From: Deltaproteobacteria bacterium
GTDB lineage: Bacteria > Desulfobacterota > Desulfobulbia > Desulfobulbales > Desulfocapsaceae
Direction of reading: 5' to 3'
Length of the DNA: 64,000 nt
Assembly (NCBI GenBank): GCA_026388715.1
Contig: JAPLJF010000026.1
Location: 124,001 to 188,000, forward strand
Part shown: in pieces, positions 19,476 through 28,823 of the stretch
Layout: every line of letters begins with the position of its first letter
Numbering within the stretch: position 1 is the stretch's first letter
Position numbers and translations under genes: made by a program
Notes under the pieces: generated by a model
What the model was told of the DNA's origin: nothing
Databases searched by the model: none
What the model saw: only the letters and a program-made list of their open reading frames with translations

Positions 19476-20246
19476 ATGAACAGATTGATTGTATTTGCTT
19501 TGATGGCCCTGTTGTTTCCGTCCCTGGGATTTGCGGCTGACAAGGATAAACCTGCGGGCGAACTGAAGACTTTTCAGGATAAGCTCAGCTACAGTATGGG
19601 GCTGGATGTGGGAACCTACTTCAAGGGGATGAAGGAGGATATTAATTATGATCGTTTGGTCCAGGGGATAGCCGATTCCTTTAAAGGAAATAAACAGCTG
19701 ATAACTCCTGAAGAAGTGGCCCAGGTGCAAAAAGAGTTTGCAACCAAGATGCAGGCAAAACAGGCTGCCCAGTTAAAAGAGATGCAGGAAAAAAACAAGA
19801 AGATTGGTGATGAGTATCTTGCCAAGAATAAAGAGAAAAAGGGAGTTATTGTCACCAAGAGTGGTCTGCAGTATGAAGAAGTGAAAAAAGGCAGCGGCGA
19901 GAAGGTCAAGGATGGAGATCAGGTTAAGGTGCATTATACCGGAACATTTGTTGATGGTAAGGTTTTCGATGATTCCCGTAAACGGGGTGAGCCTGCTGTC
20001 TTTGGTGTCGATCAGGTGATTCCTGGCTGGAGTGAGGCTATGAAACTGATGACTGTCGGTTCCCACTACAAGCTCGCTATCCCCTCCAACCTTGCCTATG
20101 GTGAGCAGGGAGCGCCACCAGTGATTGAGCCTAATTCAGTCCTCCTTTTTGATGTGGAGCTGATCTCTATTGAAAAGAAAGATGCCGCTCCAGCCCCTGC
20201 AGCTGCTCCGGCCCCGGCATCTGCCCCTGCCCCGAAAAAAAAATAG
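19476..20246 (+). CDS. secreted FKBP-type peptidyl-prolyl isomerase (FkpA/Mip-like)
   Basis: Catalyses cis-trans isomerisation of prolyl bonds in the periplasm and acts as a folding helper. The protein begins MNRLIVFALMALLFPSLGFAA, a clean signal peptide. An N-terminal dimerisation domain (about 25-125) has a long helix rich in Lys/Gln. The FKBP domain contains DGDQVKVHYTGTFVDGKVFD, and AIPSNLAYGEQGAP near its end. A low-complexity Ala/Pro tail ends in Lys. Three ATGs are close together; AAGGAG at 19461-19466 is best spaced for the one at 19476. Confidence 0.92.
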   Translation: MNRLIVFALMALLFPSLGFAADKDKPAGELKTFQDKLSYSMGLDVGTYFKGMKEDINYDRLVQGIADSFKGNKQLITPEEVAQVQKEFATKMQAKQAAQLKEMQEKNKKIGDEYLAKNKEKKGVIVTKSGLQYEEVKKGSGEKVKDGDQVKVHYTGTFVDGKVFDDSRKRGEPAVFGVDQVIPGWSEAMKLMTVGSHYKLAIPSNLAYGEQGAPPVIEPNSVLLFDVELISIEKKDAAPAPAAAPAPASAPAPKKK

Positions 20247-20261
20247 GTACGAGGTCTGAAA

Positions 20262-20444
20262 ATGGGTGATGCTAAAAAGGTGAAGAAACAATGTTGTCAT
20301 AAGTTTGAAAAAAAAGGCAATCATTGTTCCAGTTGTCCATTGCCTGTTAAGGATGAGGGTAAAAAACTGAAAAAAGAAAAGACGAGCGACAAGGAAAAGA
20401 CCAAGAAAAAAGAGAAAAAGCAGGGTGGTAAAGGAAAAAAATAG
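20262..20444 (+). CDS. small Cys- and Lys-rich protein
   Basis: A 60-residue ORF starting 15 bases after the FKBP gene with ACGAGG ahead of the ATG. The first half has a compact cysteine motif, CCHKFEKKGNHCSSCPL at residues 11-27, that could bind a metal. The second half is almost entirely Lys, Glu and Gly. I recall similar tiny CC-x-K-x-C-x-x-CP proteins in deltaproteobacterial genomes, but no function is known. The strong terminator just downstream supports it being the last gene of the unit. Confidence 0.6.
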   Translation: MGDAKKVKKQCCHKFEKKGNHCSSCPLPVKDEGKKLKKEKTSDKEKTKKKEKKQGGKGKK

Positions 20445-20503
20445 ATTCTCGGTAGAGAGAGTATCGCCTGCTGCTGGGTCAGTATCTTGAAGTTCGGGCT
20501 TTG

Positions 20504-20544
20504 AAAAAAGGTTCAGAAGGGTTTCCTTCTGAACCTTTTTTTTT
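20504..20544. terminator. strong bidirectional intrinsic terminator
   Basis: A hairpin with 17-bp arms including A/T extensions: A-run plus GGTTCAGAAGG (20510-20520), loop GTTT, then CCTTCTGAACC (20525-20535) and a nine-base T run. The opposite strand also ends in a T run, so it can stop transcription from both sides. It separates the housekeeping unit from the convergent arn locus. Confidence 0.93.
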
Positions 20545-20740
20545 GGTTTTTGGTTTCTATATATCTGATTTTGACAGGTCAAGAGCCGTTCCGGCCATTC
20601 TGGTGTGTCCATTTCTTTATTTGCAGCTGTTTGGTGGTACAGGAGATGCAACGCTGTCTGGTTGATAGTCATTCGTCGTTGTTCGTTTGCTCACAACAAG
20701 TTTTGATCCTTAAGTTTTTCTGAAATACTTTTTTTGCCGA

Positions 20741-21637
20741 TCAAAGCAGTTGCATGAGCAGGGGCAGGGTGAGAAAAGAGAGAAGGATGCCGACCCCAAC
20801 CATGGCGGCGGTGAGTTCCGGGGAAAGCCCTGCCATGATCGCCAGGGCCCCGGCTGAGACCATGGGCGGCATTCCCGCCTCAAAGATGGCGACACGAACC
20901 GCTAGGCTGTTGAGCCCCAGAAGATGGCAGAAGAGCAAGGCCAGGAGCGGGGCCACGATCAGCTTGACCGAGAGCCCGACCAGCAGGGGTGGTAGCACCT
21001 CGGGACGGAGCCGCAGGGTGAGCTGGTAGCCAACCGCAATCATGACCATCGGCACCAGGGTTGCGGCCAGGCTGCCGAACAGGGTGATCGCCGGTGCCGG
21101 TAATCCGACCTTGCGACCGGCCAGGGCCAGGGCCAGGGCCAGAAAAGGGGGAAAGGTGATGACTTTTTTCACAATCAGGATCAGCCTAGGCCTTTCTCCA
21201 CTGCCATAGAGGGCGAGAATCACCGTGCCGTAGGTCGCCAGGGCCAGAAAGGAACCGAGCTGATCATAGAGAACGGCGTAGGGGATACCGGCCTCACTGA
21301 AAAAGGCCTGCACCATGGGGATGCCGAGAAATGAGGTGTTGCCCAGGGGGACCAGGAGTAAGAGGGCGCCGATTATTTCCCGGCGCCAGTTGCGGAGCCT
21401 TGCTACGAAAAGGATTATTACGGCAGAGGCCGCCAGCATTGCCCAGGGCATAATGACCGGGGCTAGGATATCCCGGGAAAAGGTCAGTTGCGGTACTTTG
21501 AGCAGGATCAGGGCGGGCAGGGATACATGGATGACAAACAGGTTGAGCACCTGGGCAGTTTCCCTGGGAAAGCGGGGAAGCCGGCGCAGTCCCATGCCGA
21601 TGAGAAGAAAGGCGATGGTGAGGATGAAGTTTTCCAT
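20741..21637 (-). CDS. AEC-family (auxin efflux carrier type) transporter
   Basis: A 298-residue inner-membrane protein with about ten hydrophobic segments and the two-bundle pattern of the AEC/MleP family. NTSFLGIPMVQAFF near residue 100 resembles the conserved GNxxFxGxP motif of the first discontinuous helix. Relatives export organic acids such as malate, and the substrate here cannot be told. It starts 21 bases after the arnD stop on the same strand and may be the last gene of the arn transcription unit. Whether it has any role in lipid A modification is speculative. Confidence 0.8.
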   Translation of the reverse strand: MENFILTIAFLLIGMGLRRLPRFPRETAQVLNLFVIHVSLPALILLKVPQLTFSRDILAPVIMPWAMLAASAVIILFVARLRNWRREIIGALLLLVPLGNTSFLGIPMVQAFFSEAGIPYAVLYDQLGSFLALATYGTVILALYGSGERPRLILIVKKVITFPPFLALALALAGRKVGLPAPAITLFGSLAATLVPMVMIAVGYQLTLRLRPEVLPPLLVGLSVKLIVAPLLALLFCHLLGLNSLAVRVAIFEAGMPPMVSAGALAIMAGLSPELTAAMVGVGILLSFLTLPLLMQLL

Positions 21638-21658
21638 GGAGTCTGTTAAGGGGTAACG

Positions 21659-22582
21659 TTAATAAACCTCCTCACGGGTGGCGTCCGTCACTATCGAACG
21701 CTGAACAGAGATCCACCCCTCTCTTCCGGGTATGATCTGCTCTTGAATAGAGGCAATGACCATATTTTCTTTTTTTTCTTCGCGCACGATCTTGCCAAGG
21801 GGAACAAAAGAGCAGCCTCTTTCTTTGGCAATCTTGATAAAATCTGCAAACATGGCCTTGTGGACAATCCCTTCCACTTCCGCGTGAATGGTGAGGATGT
21901 TGAGCCGGTCAGGTTGGAGAGCGGAGAAAAGGTGCTCGTTGTAATTCTTCTCGGTGACACCTTGTTGTCCGATCAATTCATCATAGGTCGGCAGGGTCGT
22001 CGGTACCTGTGGGGTCTGGAGGATTTTTCCTGAGACCTTCGGATAAAAGATGCACTCTCCCCGGCAATCAGAATTATAAAGAAAAGCGAATTTCTCTTTT
22101 TCCAGCAAGGCGGCATTGGTACTGCGCCATGCCGGGGCTGCGGAACAGATTGGACTCTGGCCTGTTAACGAGATAAGCGTCTTGGTTCCTTGACTCAGCA
22201 AGGAATAAATACGGGACGCTGACATATCTTTAATGCCTGCCTGCCAGCCATGATGATCCCAGGCATGTAATCCGATCTCATGGCCATCTCTGGCCGCCTG
22301 CTGAATGGCTTGTCCCGCTTTTTTGGCAATGGACGGCCCTGGCCAGAAGGTGCCTTTCAGTAGAATATCCCAGCCATAGAGACTGGCGGCCTTGGTGCGC
22401 ATCATCTTCAGCAGAAAGGCAGGGCGCAGCAACCGCCACAGATGGCGTCCCATATTATCTGGCCCGACTGAGAAGAAAAATGAGGCATGGATCTCATTTT
22501 CCTTGAGGATCCGGCACAGTTCAGGGACGCCAAGCCGGGTTCCGCGCAGGGTGTCCACATCAATGCGTAATCCTATCAGCAT
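21659..22582 (-). CDS. arnD: 4-deoxy-4-formamido-L-arabinose-phosphoundecaprenol deformylase
   Basis: Removes the formyl group from undecaprenyl-phosphate-Ara4FN so that the sugar can be moved to lipid A. The 307-residue protein has the NodB/polysaccharide deacetylase fold. Visible are LRIDVDTLRGTRLGVPEL at the N-terminus with the aspartate pair, HEIGLHAWDHHGWQ near residue 100 and a C-terminal histidine in ILTIHAEVEG. These segments are characteristic of ArnD rather than other deacetylases. It follows arnA by 55 bases. Confidence 0.9.
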   Translation of the reverse strand: MLIGLRIDVDTLRGTRLGVPELCRILKENEIHASFFFSVGPDNMGRHLWRLLRPAFLLKMMRTKAASLYGWDILLKGTFWPGPSIAKKAGQAIQQAARDGHEIGLHAWDHHGWQAGIKDMSASRIYSLLSQGTKTLISLTGQSPICSAAPAWRSTNAALLEKEKFAFLYNSDCRGECIFYPKVSGKILQTPQVPTTLPTYDELIGQQGVTEKNYNEHLFSALQPDRLNILTIHAEVEGIVHKAMFADFIKIAKERGCSFVPLGKIVREEKKENMVIASIQEQIIPGREGWISVQRSIVTDATREEVY

Positions 22583-22637
22583 GCTTTCACAACAAGAATC
22601 TGCTTATCTCTTTTTTGCATGCCGTCCTGGATATTTT

Positions 22638-24650
22638 TCAACAAAAATCATCCTGATGATGGATCTCAAATTCCCCTGTTTCGACTGCCTGCTTCAGGAA
22701 GAAATCCAGGGTCTCTTCTACGGACTGCTCCAGGGTTATTTTCGGTTTCCAGCCCAGTAATTTTTCGGCCTTACGGATACTCGGCTTGCGGAAACTGACG
22801 TCTTCATACCCCTTGCCGTAGAAGGTGCGACTCTCGATATCCCTCATCCCGGCAAAAGGAGGAAACTTCTGGGCCAAGGGATGTTCTTTGAATTTTGCCA
22901 CCAGGATCTCAGCCAGTTCGCGAATGGAGGCCTCGTTGTAGGGGTTGCCGATATTGAATATGTTGGACTCACAGACGTTGTCTTTATTCTCGATGATGCG
23001 GAACAGGCAATCAAGACCATCTTTTACGTCGGTAAAACACCGTTTTTGCTGGCCGCCATCCACCAGTTGGATGGGAGTGCCTTCTGCCAGATTGAGAATC
23101 AACTGGGTGATGACCCGTGATGAACCAATCCGTGCGGATGCCAGGCTGTCAAGTCGTGATCCCACCCAGTTGAAGGGGCGAAACAGGGTGAACTGTAAAC
23201 CCCTGGTGGCGCCATAGGCCCAGATCACCCGGTCGAGCATCTGTTTGGAACAGGAATAGATCCAGCGTTGTTTGTGAATGGGGCCAAGGACCAGTTGCGA
23301 GCTGTCTTCATCAAAGACACTGTCCTGGCACATGCCATAGACCTCGGAGGTGGAAGGAAAGAGGATTCGTTTTCCATACTTGGCACAATAGCGGACAACC
23401 CGGAGATTTTCCTCAAAATCAAGCTCAAAGACCCGTAAGGGGTTGCGGGTATATTCCGCGGGGGTGGCAATGGCCACGAGCGGCAGGATGATATCGCAGC
23501 GGCGAACATGGTATTCGATCCACTCACGCTGGATGGAGATATCGCCTTCGGCAAAATGGAAATTCGGATTATCCCCGAGGTGTTTGATATAGCGGGAACC
23601 AAGGTCCATGCCATGCACTTCATAGCGTCCGCTGTCGAGGAGATGCTCGGAGAGATGGCTGCCGATAAAGCCATCCGCACCCAGAATAAGGACTGATTTC
23701 TTGCGCTTCTGGGCGAGGGTTTTTTTCACATCCGGCCCAAAATGCATCCCTTGCACCAGGGCGAGCTCGGTAACTAAGCGGTTAGCGCTGAGGAAGAGTC
23801 CTTTTTCAGTCTGTCCGGTCTTGATCGCAACGGCTCCCTGGCCGCAACTGATGACAAAAGGATTCTCCGAGAGAACGGTGCCGGGCTTTGCGCCCTTGTT
23901 TTCCGCCAGGGTCTCGACCTGCCAGAAGATCACCTTGCGATTTCCCAGAAAGCTGAAGGCCCCGGGATAGGGTTTTGTGACCGCCCGGACCAGGTTACGG
24001 ATCTCGTCGGCGCTTTTGCTCCAGTCAATCTCGCCATCAGCCGGTTTCCTGCCGCCATAATAGGAGGAAAGGGTCTTGTCCTGAACGATTCGGGGTGCTG
24101 TGCCCTGGGCCAGTTTGGGGAGCATCTCATCAAGAAGGAGAGCGCTTGCTGCTGCCATTTTTGTGTGGAGGGTGAGTGCGGTATCCTGGGAATCGATTCC
24201 GACCTTGAACTGACCGACAATATCGCCGTCATCGGGCCGGGGTGTCATATAATGCAGGCTGACTCCGGTCTCCTTCTCCCCATTGATCAAGGCCCAGTTG
24301 ACAGGACATCGTCCCCGGTAGCGGGGAAGAAGCGATCCATGCAGGTTCAGACATCCGGCTGCCGGAATGTCGAGGATCTCTTTTTCCACCAGATTACGAT
24401 AGTAAAAGGAAAAGAGGATATCAGGCTGCATGGCCCGAATCTTTTCAACCCACAGTGGATGATTCAGGTTTTCCGGGGCATAGACCGGGATGTCATGTTG
24501 GGCTGCGAGCTCGGCCACTGAGCGAAACCAGATATTCTCATCAGGGGCATCGGCATGGGTGAAAATTGCGGATATCTCAAATCCGGATTCCAGAAGTTTT
24601 TCGATACCAACGCAACCAATCGTATGATAGGCAAGGACAATAGCTTTCAT
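22638..24650 (-). CDS. arnA: bifunctional UDP-glucuronate decarboxylase / UDP-Ara4N formyltransferase
   Basis: A fused two-domain enzyme of the aminoarabinose pathway, 670 residues against about 660 in E. coli. The N-terminal domain formylates UDP-Ara4N with 10-formyl-THF. N102 and H104 in [13 protein letters not shown] and D140 are all present at the same positions as in E. coli. The C-terminal domain (from about 318) oxidatively decarboxylates UDP-glucuronate, with the NAD-binding GADGFIGSH, the [10 protein letters not shown] catalytic Ser/Glu near 433-436 and a YxxxK-like YSCSK. The fusion is complete. Confidence 0.94.
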   Translation of the reverse strand: MKAIVLAYHTIGCVGIEKLLESGFEISAIFTHADAPDENIWFRSVAELAAQHDIPVYAPENLNHPLWVEKIRAMQPDILFSFYYRNLVEKEILDIPAAGCLNLHGSLLPRYRGRCPVNWALINGEKETGVSLHYMTPRPDDGDIVGQFKVGIDSQDTALTLHTKMAAASALLLDEMLPKLAQGTAPRIVQDKTLSSYYGGRKPADGEIDWSKSADEIRNLVRAVTKPYPGAFSFLGNRKVIFWQVETLAENKGAKPGTVLSENPFVISCGQGAVAIKTGQTEKGLFLSANRLVTELALVQGMHFGPDVKKTLAQKRKKSVLILGADGFIGSHLSEHLLDSGRYEVHGMDLGSRYIKHLGDNPNFHFAEGDISIQREWIEYHVRRCDIILPLVAIATPAEYTRNPLRVFELDFEENLRVVRYCAKYGKRILFPSTSEVYGMCQDSVFDEDSSQLVLGPIHKQRWIYSCSKQMLDRVIWAYGATRGLQFTLFRPFNWVGSRLDSLASARIGSSRVITQLILNLAEGTPIQLVDGGQQKRCFTDVKDGLDCLFRIIENKDNVCESNIFNIGNPYNEASIRELAEILVAKFKEHPLAQKFPPFAGMRDIESRTFYGKGYEDVSFRKPSIRKAEKLLGWKPKITLEQSVEETLDFFLKQAVETGEFEIHHQDDFC

Positions 24651-24765
24651 GTTTGTTCCAGTAAAAGTGTTTTAAATTTAAGACTGCTTATTTAGTTTAT
24701 AGTCTATTAGGCTGAAGTCTGTTAACAAAAAAGTAATGAAGACATAAATGGGATAAAACAGGTTT

Positions 24766-25716
24766 TTATCCATCCTTCTTGCGTCCTGTAACTTCCTGAA
24801 TGAAATATCGGGGTCTGTCCCTCACATCGTGATAAATGCGGCCAATGTATTCTCCCAGAATCCCCATGGCGATAAACTGGGCGCCGATAAAAAAATAAAC
24901 CAGGGCAAACAGGGTGAAAACACCGCCACCTGCCCATTCAGCACCATAGATAAGCCGAAGAATCAGGATCAGTATCCCGAAACCAAAGCCAGTAGCCGAA
25001 ATGATCCCGCCCACAATGGACAGCAGGCGTAATGGATAGGTGGTCATGGTGGTGACCAGATCAAACATCAGCGAAATCAACTTACCAAGGCTGTATTTTG
25101 ATTCACCCAAGGTGCGCGCGGCATGTTCCACTTCAACTTCAGTGGTTGTCCGGGCAAAACTGTTGGCCAGCACCGGAATAAAGGTGGAGCGTTCATGACA
25201 CATGAGCATTGCTTCGATAATGTGCCGTTTGTACACCCTGAGCATACAGCCGTAATCGTGCATCATGACCCCGGTTGCCTTTTGCACGGCGCGGTTGATG
25301 ATTGCCGATGAGGTTTTACGAAAGAATGAATCGTTGCGCCGAGCCCGGATCGTGCCTACCACATCATAATCCTTGGCCACGGCGACCAGACGGGGGATTT
25401 CCTCCGGTGGATTCTGGAGATCAGCGTCAAGGGTGACGATCCAGTCGCCACGGACATGGGTAAATCCGGCCATGATCGCGTTGTGCTGGCCATAATTGCG
25501 ATTGAGCAGGACCCCAACGATCTCATCGGGATTGTCGGCTGCGGCCTTGCGGATGATCGCTGCCGATTGATCTTTTGAGCCGTCATCAATGAAAATAATC
25601 TCGAATGAGCGGGCCATCTGCCGGCAACTGGCCAGAGTCCGGCGGATCAATTCACCCAGACAGGCCTCTTCATTGTAAACAGGGATAACAACAGATATTT
25701 GCGGATTTTCTTTCAT
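24766..25716 (-). CDS. arnC: undecaprenyl-phosphate 4-deoxy-4-formamido-L-arabinose transferase
   Basis: A GT2-family membrane glycosyltransferase that moves Ara4FN from UDP to undecaprenyl phosphate. The 316-residue protein has [17 protein letters not shown] at the start, [14 protein letters not shown] carrying the DxD-type metal motif near residue 99 and two C-terminal transmembrane segments (about 235-260 and 270-295). These features are shared with other DPM1-like enzymes, and it is the operon position between arnB and arnA that fixes the call. Downstream of it is a 115-base AT-rich gap before arnA. Confidence 0.9.
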   Translation of the reverse strand: MKENPQISVVIPVYNEEACLGELIRRTLASCRQMARSFEIIFIDDGSKDQSAAIIRKAAADNPDEIVGVLLNRNYGQHNAIMAGFTHVRGDWIVTLDADLQNPPEEIPRLVAVAKDYDVVGTIRARRNDSFFRKTSSAIINRAVQKATGVMMHDYGCMLRVYKRHIIEAMLMCHERSTFIPVLANSFARTTTEVEVEHAARTLGESKYSLGKLISLMFDLVTTMTTYPLRLLSIVGGIISATGFGFGILILILRLIYGAEWAGGGVFTLFALVYFFIGAQFIAMGILGEYIGRIYHDVRDRPRYFIQEVTGRKKDG

Positions 25717-25750
25717 AGCAATGTCCTGCCTTCTTCAGGAGGAAATACTC

Positions 25751-26908
25751 TTATTGTCCTTTCAGGAGACAATCCTTGATTGCCTCGACCACATCAGTCA
25801 CATCGTTTTCAGTCATGTCAGGGAAAAGCGGCAGCGAGCAGATCCGCTCAGAGTTCCATTCGGTGTCGGGCAGCATCCCTTCCCGCATCCCCATCTCTTC
25901 CCGGTAATATTTCTGGAGATGGATGGCGCGGAAGTGGAGGCCGGTGCCGATATTTCTCTGTTTCAGCCCTTCCATGAATTGATCTCGCCCGAACCCGTTT
26001 TTTCGGCTCTGGAGCCGGACAATGAAAAGGTGCCAGCTGTGGACATGGGGATAATCGGGGAGCGCTAGCGGCGAAAGCTCGTCAATATCGGCAAGCGCCT
26101 GCTGATAAAGGGCAGCCAGTTCCGCTCGCCGTTTATTCAAGGCCGCCACCCTTTCCAGTTGTTTGACTCCAAGGACTGCGAGCATGTCGGGGAGATTGTA
26201 TTTATAGCCTGGCGCAACTACCTGGGCCTGGGGGGAACGCCCCTGGCTCGATCTGTCATGGGCATCGACTCCCAGGCCATGAAATTTCAGACTGCGCACC
26301 CTGGCCAGCAGCGCGGGATCATCGGAACAGACCATCCCTCCCTCGCCGCTGGTGATATTTTTTATGGGATGAAAGGAAAAAATCACGGTTCCTGTCCTGC
26401 CGATGGGCTCACTGCCGTATGAAGCTCCGATGGCATGGGCCGCGTCTTCAATAAGCGGGATCGAGTATTGGGCGGCGAGTTGCCGCAGCGGGGTCAGATC
26501 CACCGGGGCCCCTGCGTAGTGGACCGGAATAATCGCCTTGGTCCGTTCCGTGATTTTTTCGCGGACAGCAGCGGCACTGATCATCAGGGTGTTACGGTCA
26601 ATATCAACAAAGATCGGTGTCGCCCCGGCAAGGACAATCAGATTGACGGTGGAAACCCAGGTCATGGACGGGGTGATGATTTCATCACCTGGCCCGATAT
26701 TCATGGCCTTGAGCACCACGTGCATGCCGGCGGTCGCGGAAGTCAGGGCAACTGCGCCCTGGCAGCCGGTGTATTCGCAGATCCGTTGTTCAAATAAGGA
26801 ATTCCAGGGGCCAGTGGTGATCCAACCTGAACGCATGACCTCGGCTACAGCGGCGATATCTTCTTCGGTAATAGAGGGTCTTGAAAAGGGAAGAAAATCA
26901 GTACGCAT
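25751..26908 (-). CDS. arnB: UDP-4-amino-4-deoxy-L-arabinose aminotransferase
   Basis: A PLP-dependent DegT/DnrJ/EryC1-type enzyme that makes UDP-Ara4N from the 4-keto sugar. The 385-residue product begins [18 protein letters not shown] and has the PLP lysine in [16 protein letters not shown] and the SATAGMH phosphate-binding loop. A longer in-frame start at 27052 was rejected because the added 48 residues have no family match and would run through an inverted repeat. AAGGAG lies 12 bases upstream of the chosen ATG, a little far. Confidence 0.92.
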   Translation of the reverse strand: MRTDFLPFSRPSITEEDIAAVAEVMRSGWITTGPWNSLFEQRICEYTGCQGAVALTSATAGMHVVLKAMNIGPGDEIITPSMTWVSTVNLIVLAGATPIFVDIDRNTLMISAAAVREKITERTKAIIPVHYAGAPVDLTPLRQLAAQYSIPLIEDAAHAIGASYGSEPIGRTGTVIFSFHPIKNITSGEGGMVCSDDPALLARVRSLKFHGLGVDAHDRSSQGRSPQAQVVAPGYKYNLPDMLAVLGVKQLERVAALNKRRAELAALYQQALADIDELSPLALPDYPHVHSWHLFIVRLQSRKNGFGRDQFMEGLKQRNIGTGLHFRAIHLQKYYREEMGMREGMLPDTEWNSERICSLPLFPDMTENDVTDVVEAIKDCLLKGQ

Positions 26909-26944
26909 GGGATCTGTTGGCTCCTTGTATGTTATTTGCCAGAC

Positions 26945-26994
26945 GCCGCTTCCAAGAAACCGCCGGAACAGATTGGCTGTTTCTTGGAAGCGGC
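26945..26994. repeat. perfect 16-bp inverted repeat in the arnT-arnB gap
   Basis: GCCGCTTCCAAGAAAC at 26945-26960 pairs without mismatch with GTTTCTTGGAAGCGGC at 26979-26994 around an 18-base loop. It lies in the 144-base gap between arnT and arnB and abuts the CGGCATAAGG repeat element at 26991. In the arn mRNA it would form a strong hairpin with no T tract, so it is more likely an mRNA processing or stability element than a terminator. Confidence 0.8.
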
Positions 26995-27056
26995 ATAAGG
27001 TGACGTAAGCTAAGCAAACAAGAAAAAGATCTTGCCTGCTTAACAACGTCACCTAA
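26991..27056. repeat. CGGCATAAGG hairpin element, copy at the arnT stop codon
   Basis: Starts with CGGCATAAGG and contains pairing arms AGGTGACGT (26998-27006) and ACGTCACCT (27046-27054), with an inner TAAGCA/TGCTTA pair. The arnT stop codon (27053-27055) is part of the element. The leading motif and the hairpin layout match copies near 31.1, 42.9 and 55.6 kb, but the arm sequence differs and still pairs. Confidence 0.65.
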
Positions 27057-28726
27057 AATGTAGCAAAAATATAGCCGTCTTGGCCGTTTTCATCAATGGT
27101 TTTCGGGGTAGGCAGTTGCGGTATCCATTGACGATAATTTCTGGCTCTGGCGATCAGGATTATATTTCCTTGATGGGCAAGGATCTTGGCCCTGATTTGG
27201 GTCAGTGGGAGCAATCGGCCCTCAGCATCTTTATAGCCAAGTCCATAGGTGACTTCACCGGCATCATTTACCAGCAGGATATCTGCCCGTTGCAAGTACC
27301 AGCAGGCTGCTCGCAGTGATGTCTCATCAGAGAGAATGACGGTATCAGCGTTGACTTCTTTTTTATGCTCAAGCAACAGAGCTCCCGGTGATTTTCCTTC
27401 GATGGTCTGATCGGGCATGAGAAAGGGGGCCACGCAGAGGAGTAAGGCCGGACTTAAGCCAAACAGGATGATTTTTTTGCTCCAGTTCTTGGACTGACTG
27501 GCCGCTAGCGGTAACAGGGCCATGACCAGAAGACCGGCCAGGGTTAATAAGCCTTGCCAGGTCTTGGCGTAGGGGGTGATGATTCCGCCGAGCCCGATAA
27601 ATTGGATCAGGAGAAAGGCAAGGGGCAAAAGGCCAAAGATGAAGACCGCTACTCCGGCGCCAATCTGGAATGGACGGAACCGGTTCGCACGCAGCAGAGA
27701 AAGGAGACCGATACTGACCAGAATGGCAAAGGGCGGAAAGCAGGGCAGGATATAGGTCAAGAGTTTGCCAGAGGAGAGCGAAAAGAAGAGAAAGGGCAGG
27801 CAGAACCAGGCCAGGCAAAACTGGATGAGTTGTTTGGTTTCGTGGCCCCGGATGCTTGTGCGTAAACCGATCCCGGCGGCAGGGAGCAAAAAGGTCCAAG
27901 GCAGGAACATGGCGGGAGCGGTTGCAAAAAAGTACCAGAAAGACTCAGGGTGCTGGGCCTCTTGGGTTCCCCCCAGAAAACGGCGGACATGCTCATTCCA
28001 GAAGAAGAAATTCCAGAAATCCGGTTCCTGGCGGTGAATAGCCAGGCCCCAGGGCAGGGCCGTAAGGGTGGCGACGATAAGCGGCAACCAGGCGAGGCCC
28101 ACAAGATCGCGCCAGCGCCGCTGCCAGACAAGATAGGCACCCATGGTCAGGGCCGGCACGACCAAGGCCAGAAAGCCTTTGATCAGGAAGGCGAGACCGC
28201 AACCGATACCGGCCGCGACCAGGAACCACCGCCTACGGGAAGAGCCATGTTCGGCCTGGCTGGCCAGAAAGAAACAGACCATGGTCAAGGTGAGAGCGGC
28301 GGCGAGCAGCGAATCCAGGACGCCGAAGGTGCCGACTACAGGCACCTCAAGACTGGTGAGAAAGACCAGGGCGGCGATTGGTCCGGCCCAGATTTCATCC
28401 CGGGGGCAGGCATGGCGGACCAGCAGCATGATCAGCAGGGCGCTTAAGCCGACACTCAAGGCCGAGGGCAGACGAATGGCAAACCCGTTTTCACCGAAGG
28501 TCAGGATCGAAACGCTGTTGAGCCAATAACCCAGGGGGGGCTTTTCAAAGTAGCGCAGGCCATTGAGATGGGGGCTGATCCAGTCGCCGGAGGAGATCAT
28601 CTCCCGCGGAATTTCACCGTAGCGGGTTTCATCCGGCTCCATGAGCGGCCTGATCCCCAAAGGCAGCAGGTAGATACAGATAAAGAGGCCCAGTAGCAGG
28701 ATATGGAGTCTGGTTTGAGTGGTCAT
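27053..28726 (-). CDS. arnT: lipid A 4-amino-4-deoxy-L-arabinose transferase (GT83)
   Basis: Transfers Ara4N from undecaprenyl phosphate to lipid A at the periplasmic face of the inner membrane, lowering negative charge and giving resistance to cationic peptides. The 557-residue protein has about 12 hydrophobic helices. Its first periplasmic loop carries MEPDETRYGEIPREM, the conserved acidic motif of GT83 enzymes, followed by LRYFEKPPLGYW. ATG at 28726 was chosen over a TTG two codons upstream; neither has a strong ribosome-binding site. It is the first arn gene after the sensor kinase. Confidence 0.9.
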   Translation of the reverse strand: MTTQTRLHILLLGLFICIYLLPLGIRPLMEPDETRYGEIPREMISSGDWISPHLNGLRYFEKPPLGYWLNSVSILTFGENGFAIRLPSALSVGLSALLIMLLVRHACPRDEIWAGPIAALVFLTSLEVPVVGTFGVLDSLLAAALTLTMVCFFLASQAEHGSSRRRWFLVAAGIGCGLAFLIKGFLALVVPALTMGAYLVWQRRWRDLVGLAWLPLIVATLTALPWGLAIHRQEPDFWNFFFWNEHVRRFLGGTQEAQHPESFWYFFATAPAMFLPWTFLLPAAGIGLRTSIRGHETKQLIQFCLAWFCLPFLFFSLSSGKLLTYILPCFPPFAILVSIGLLSLLRANRFRPFQIGAGVAVFIFGLLPLAFLLIQFIGLGGIITPYAKTWQGLLTLAGLLVMALLPLAASQSKNWSKKIILFGLSPALLLCVAPFLMPDQTIEGKSPGALLLEHKKEVNADTVILSDETSLRAACWYLQRADILLVNDAGEVTYGLGYKDAEGRLLPLTQIRAKILAHQGNIILIARARNYRQWIPQLPTPKTIDENGQDGYIFATF

Positions 28727-28823
28727 GGACAATGGGCCGGAGAGAGTGGCTCCTCCAGATGGGTGTGAAGTTGTTTTGGCGGCAGGGTTTCAATGGTGAC
28801 CCAGTTGCTTGTCGTGTTATTGC

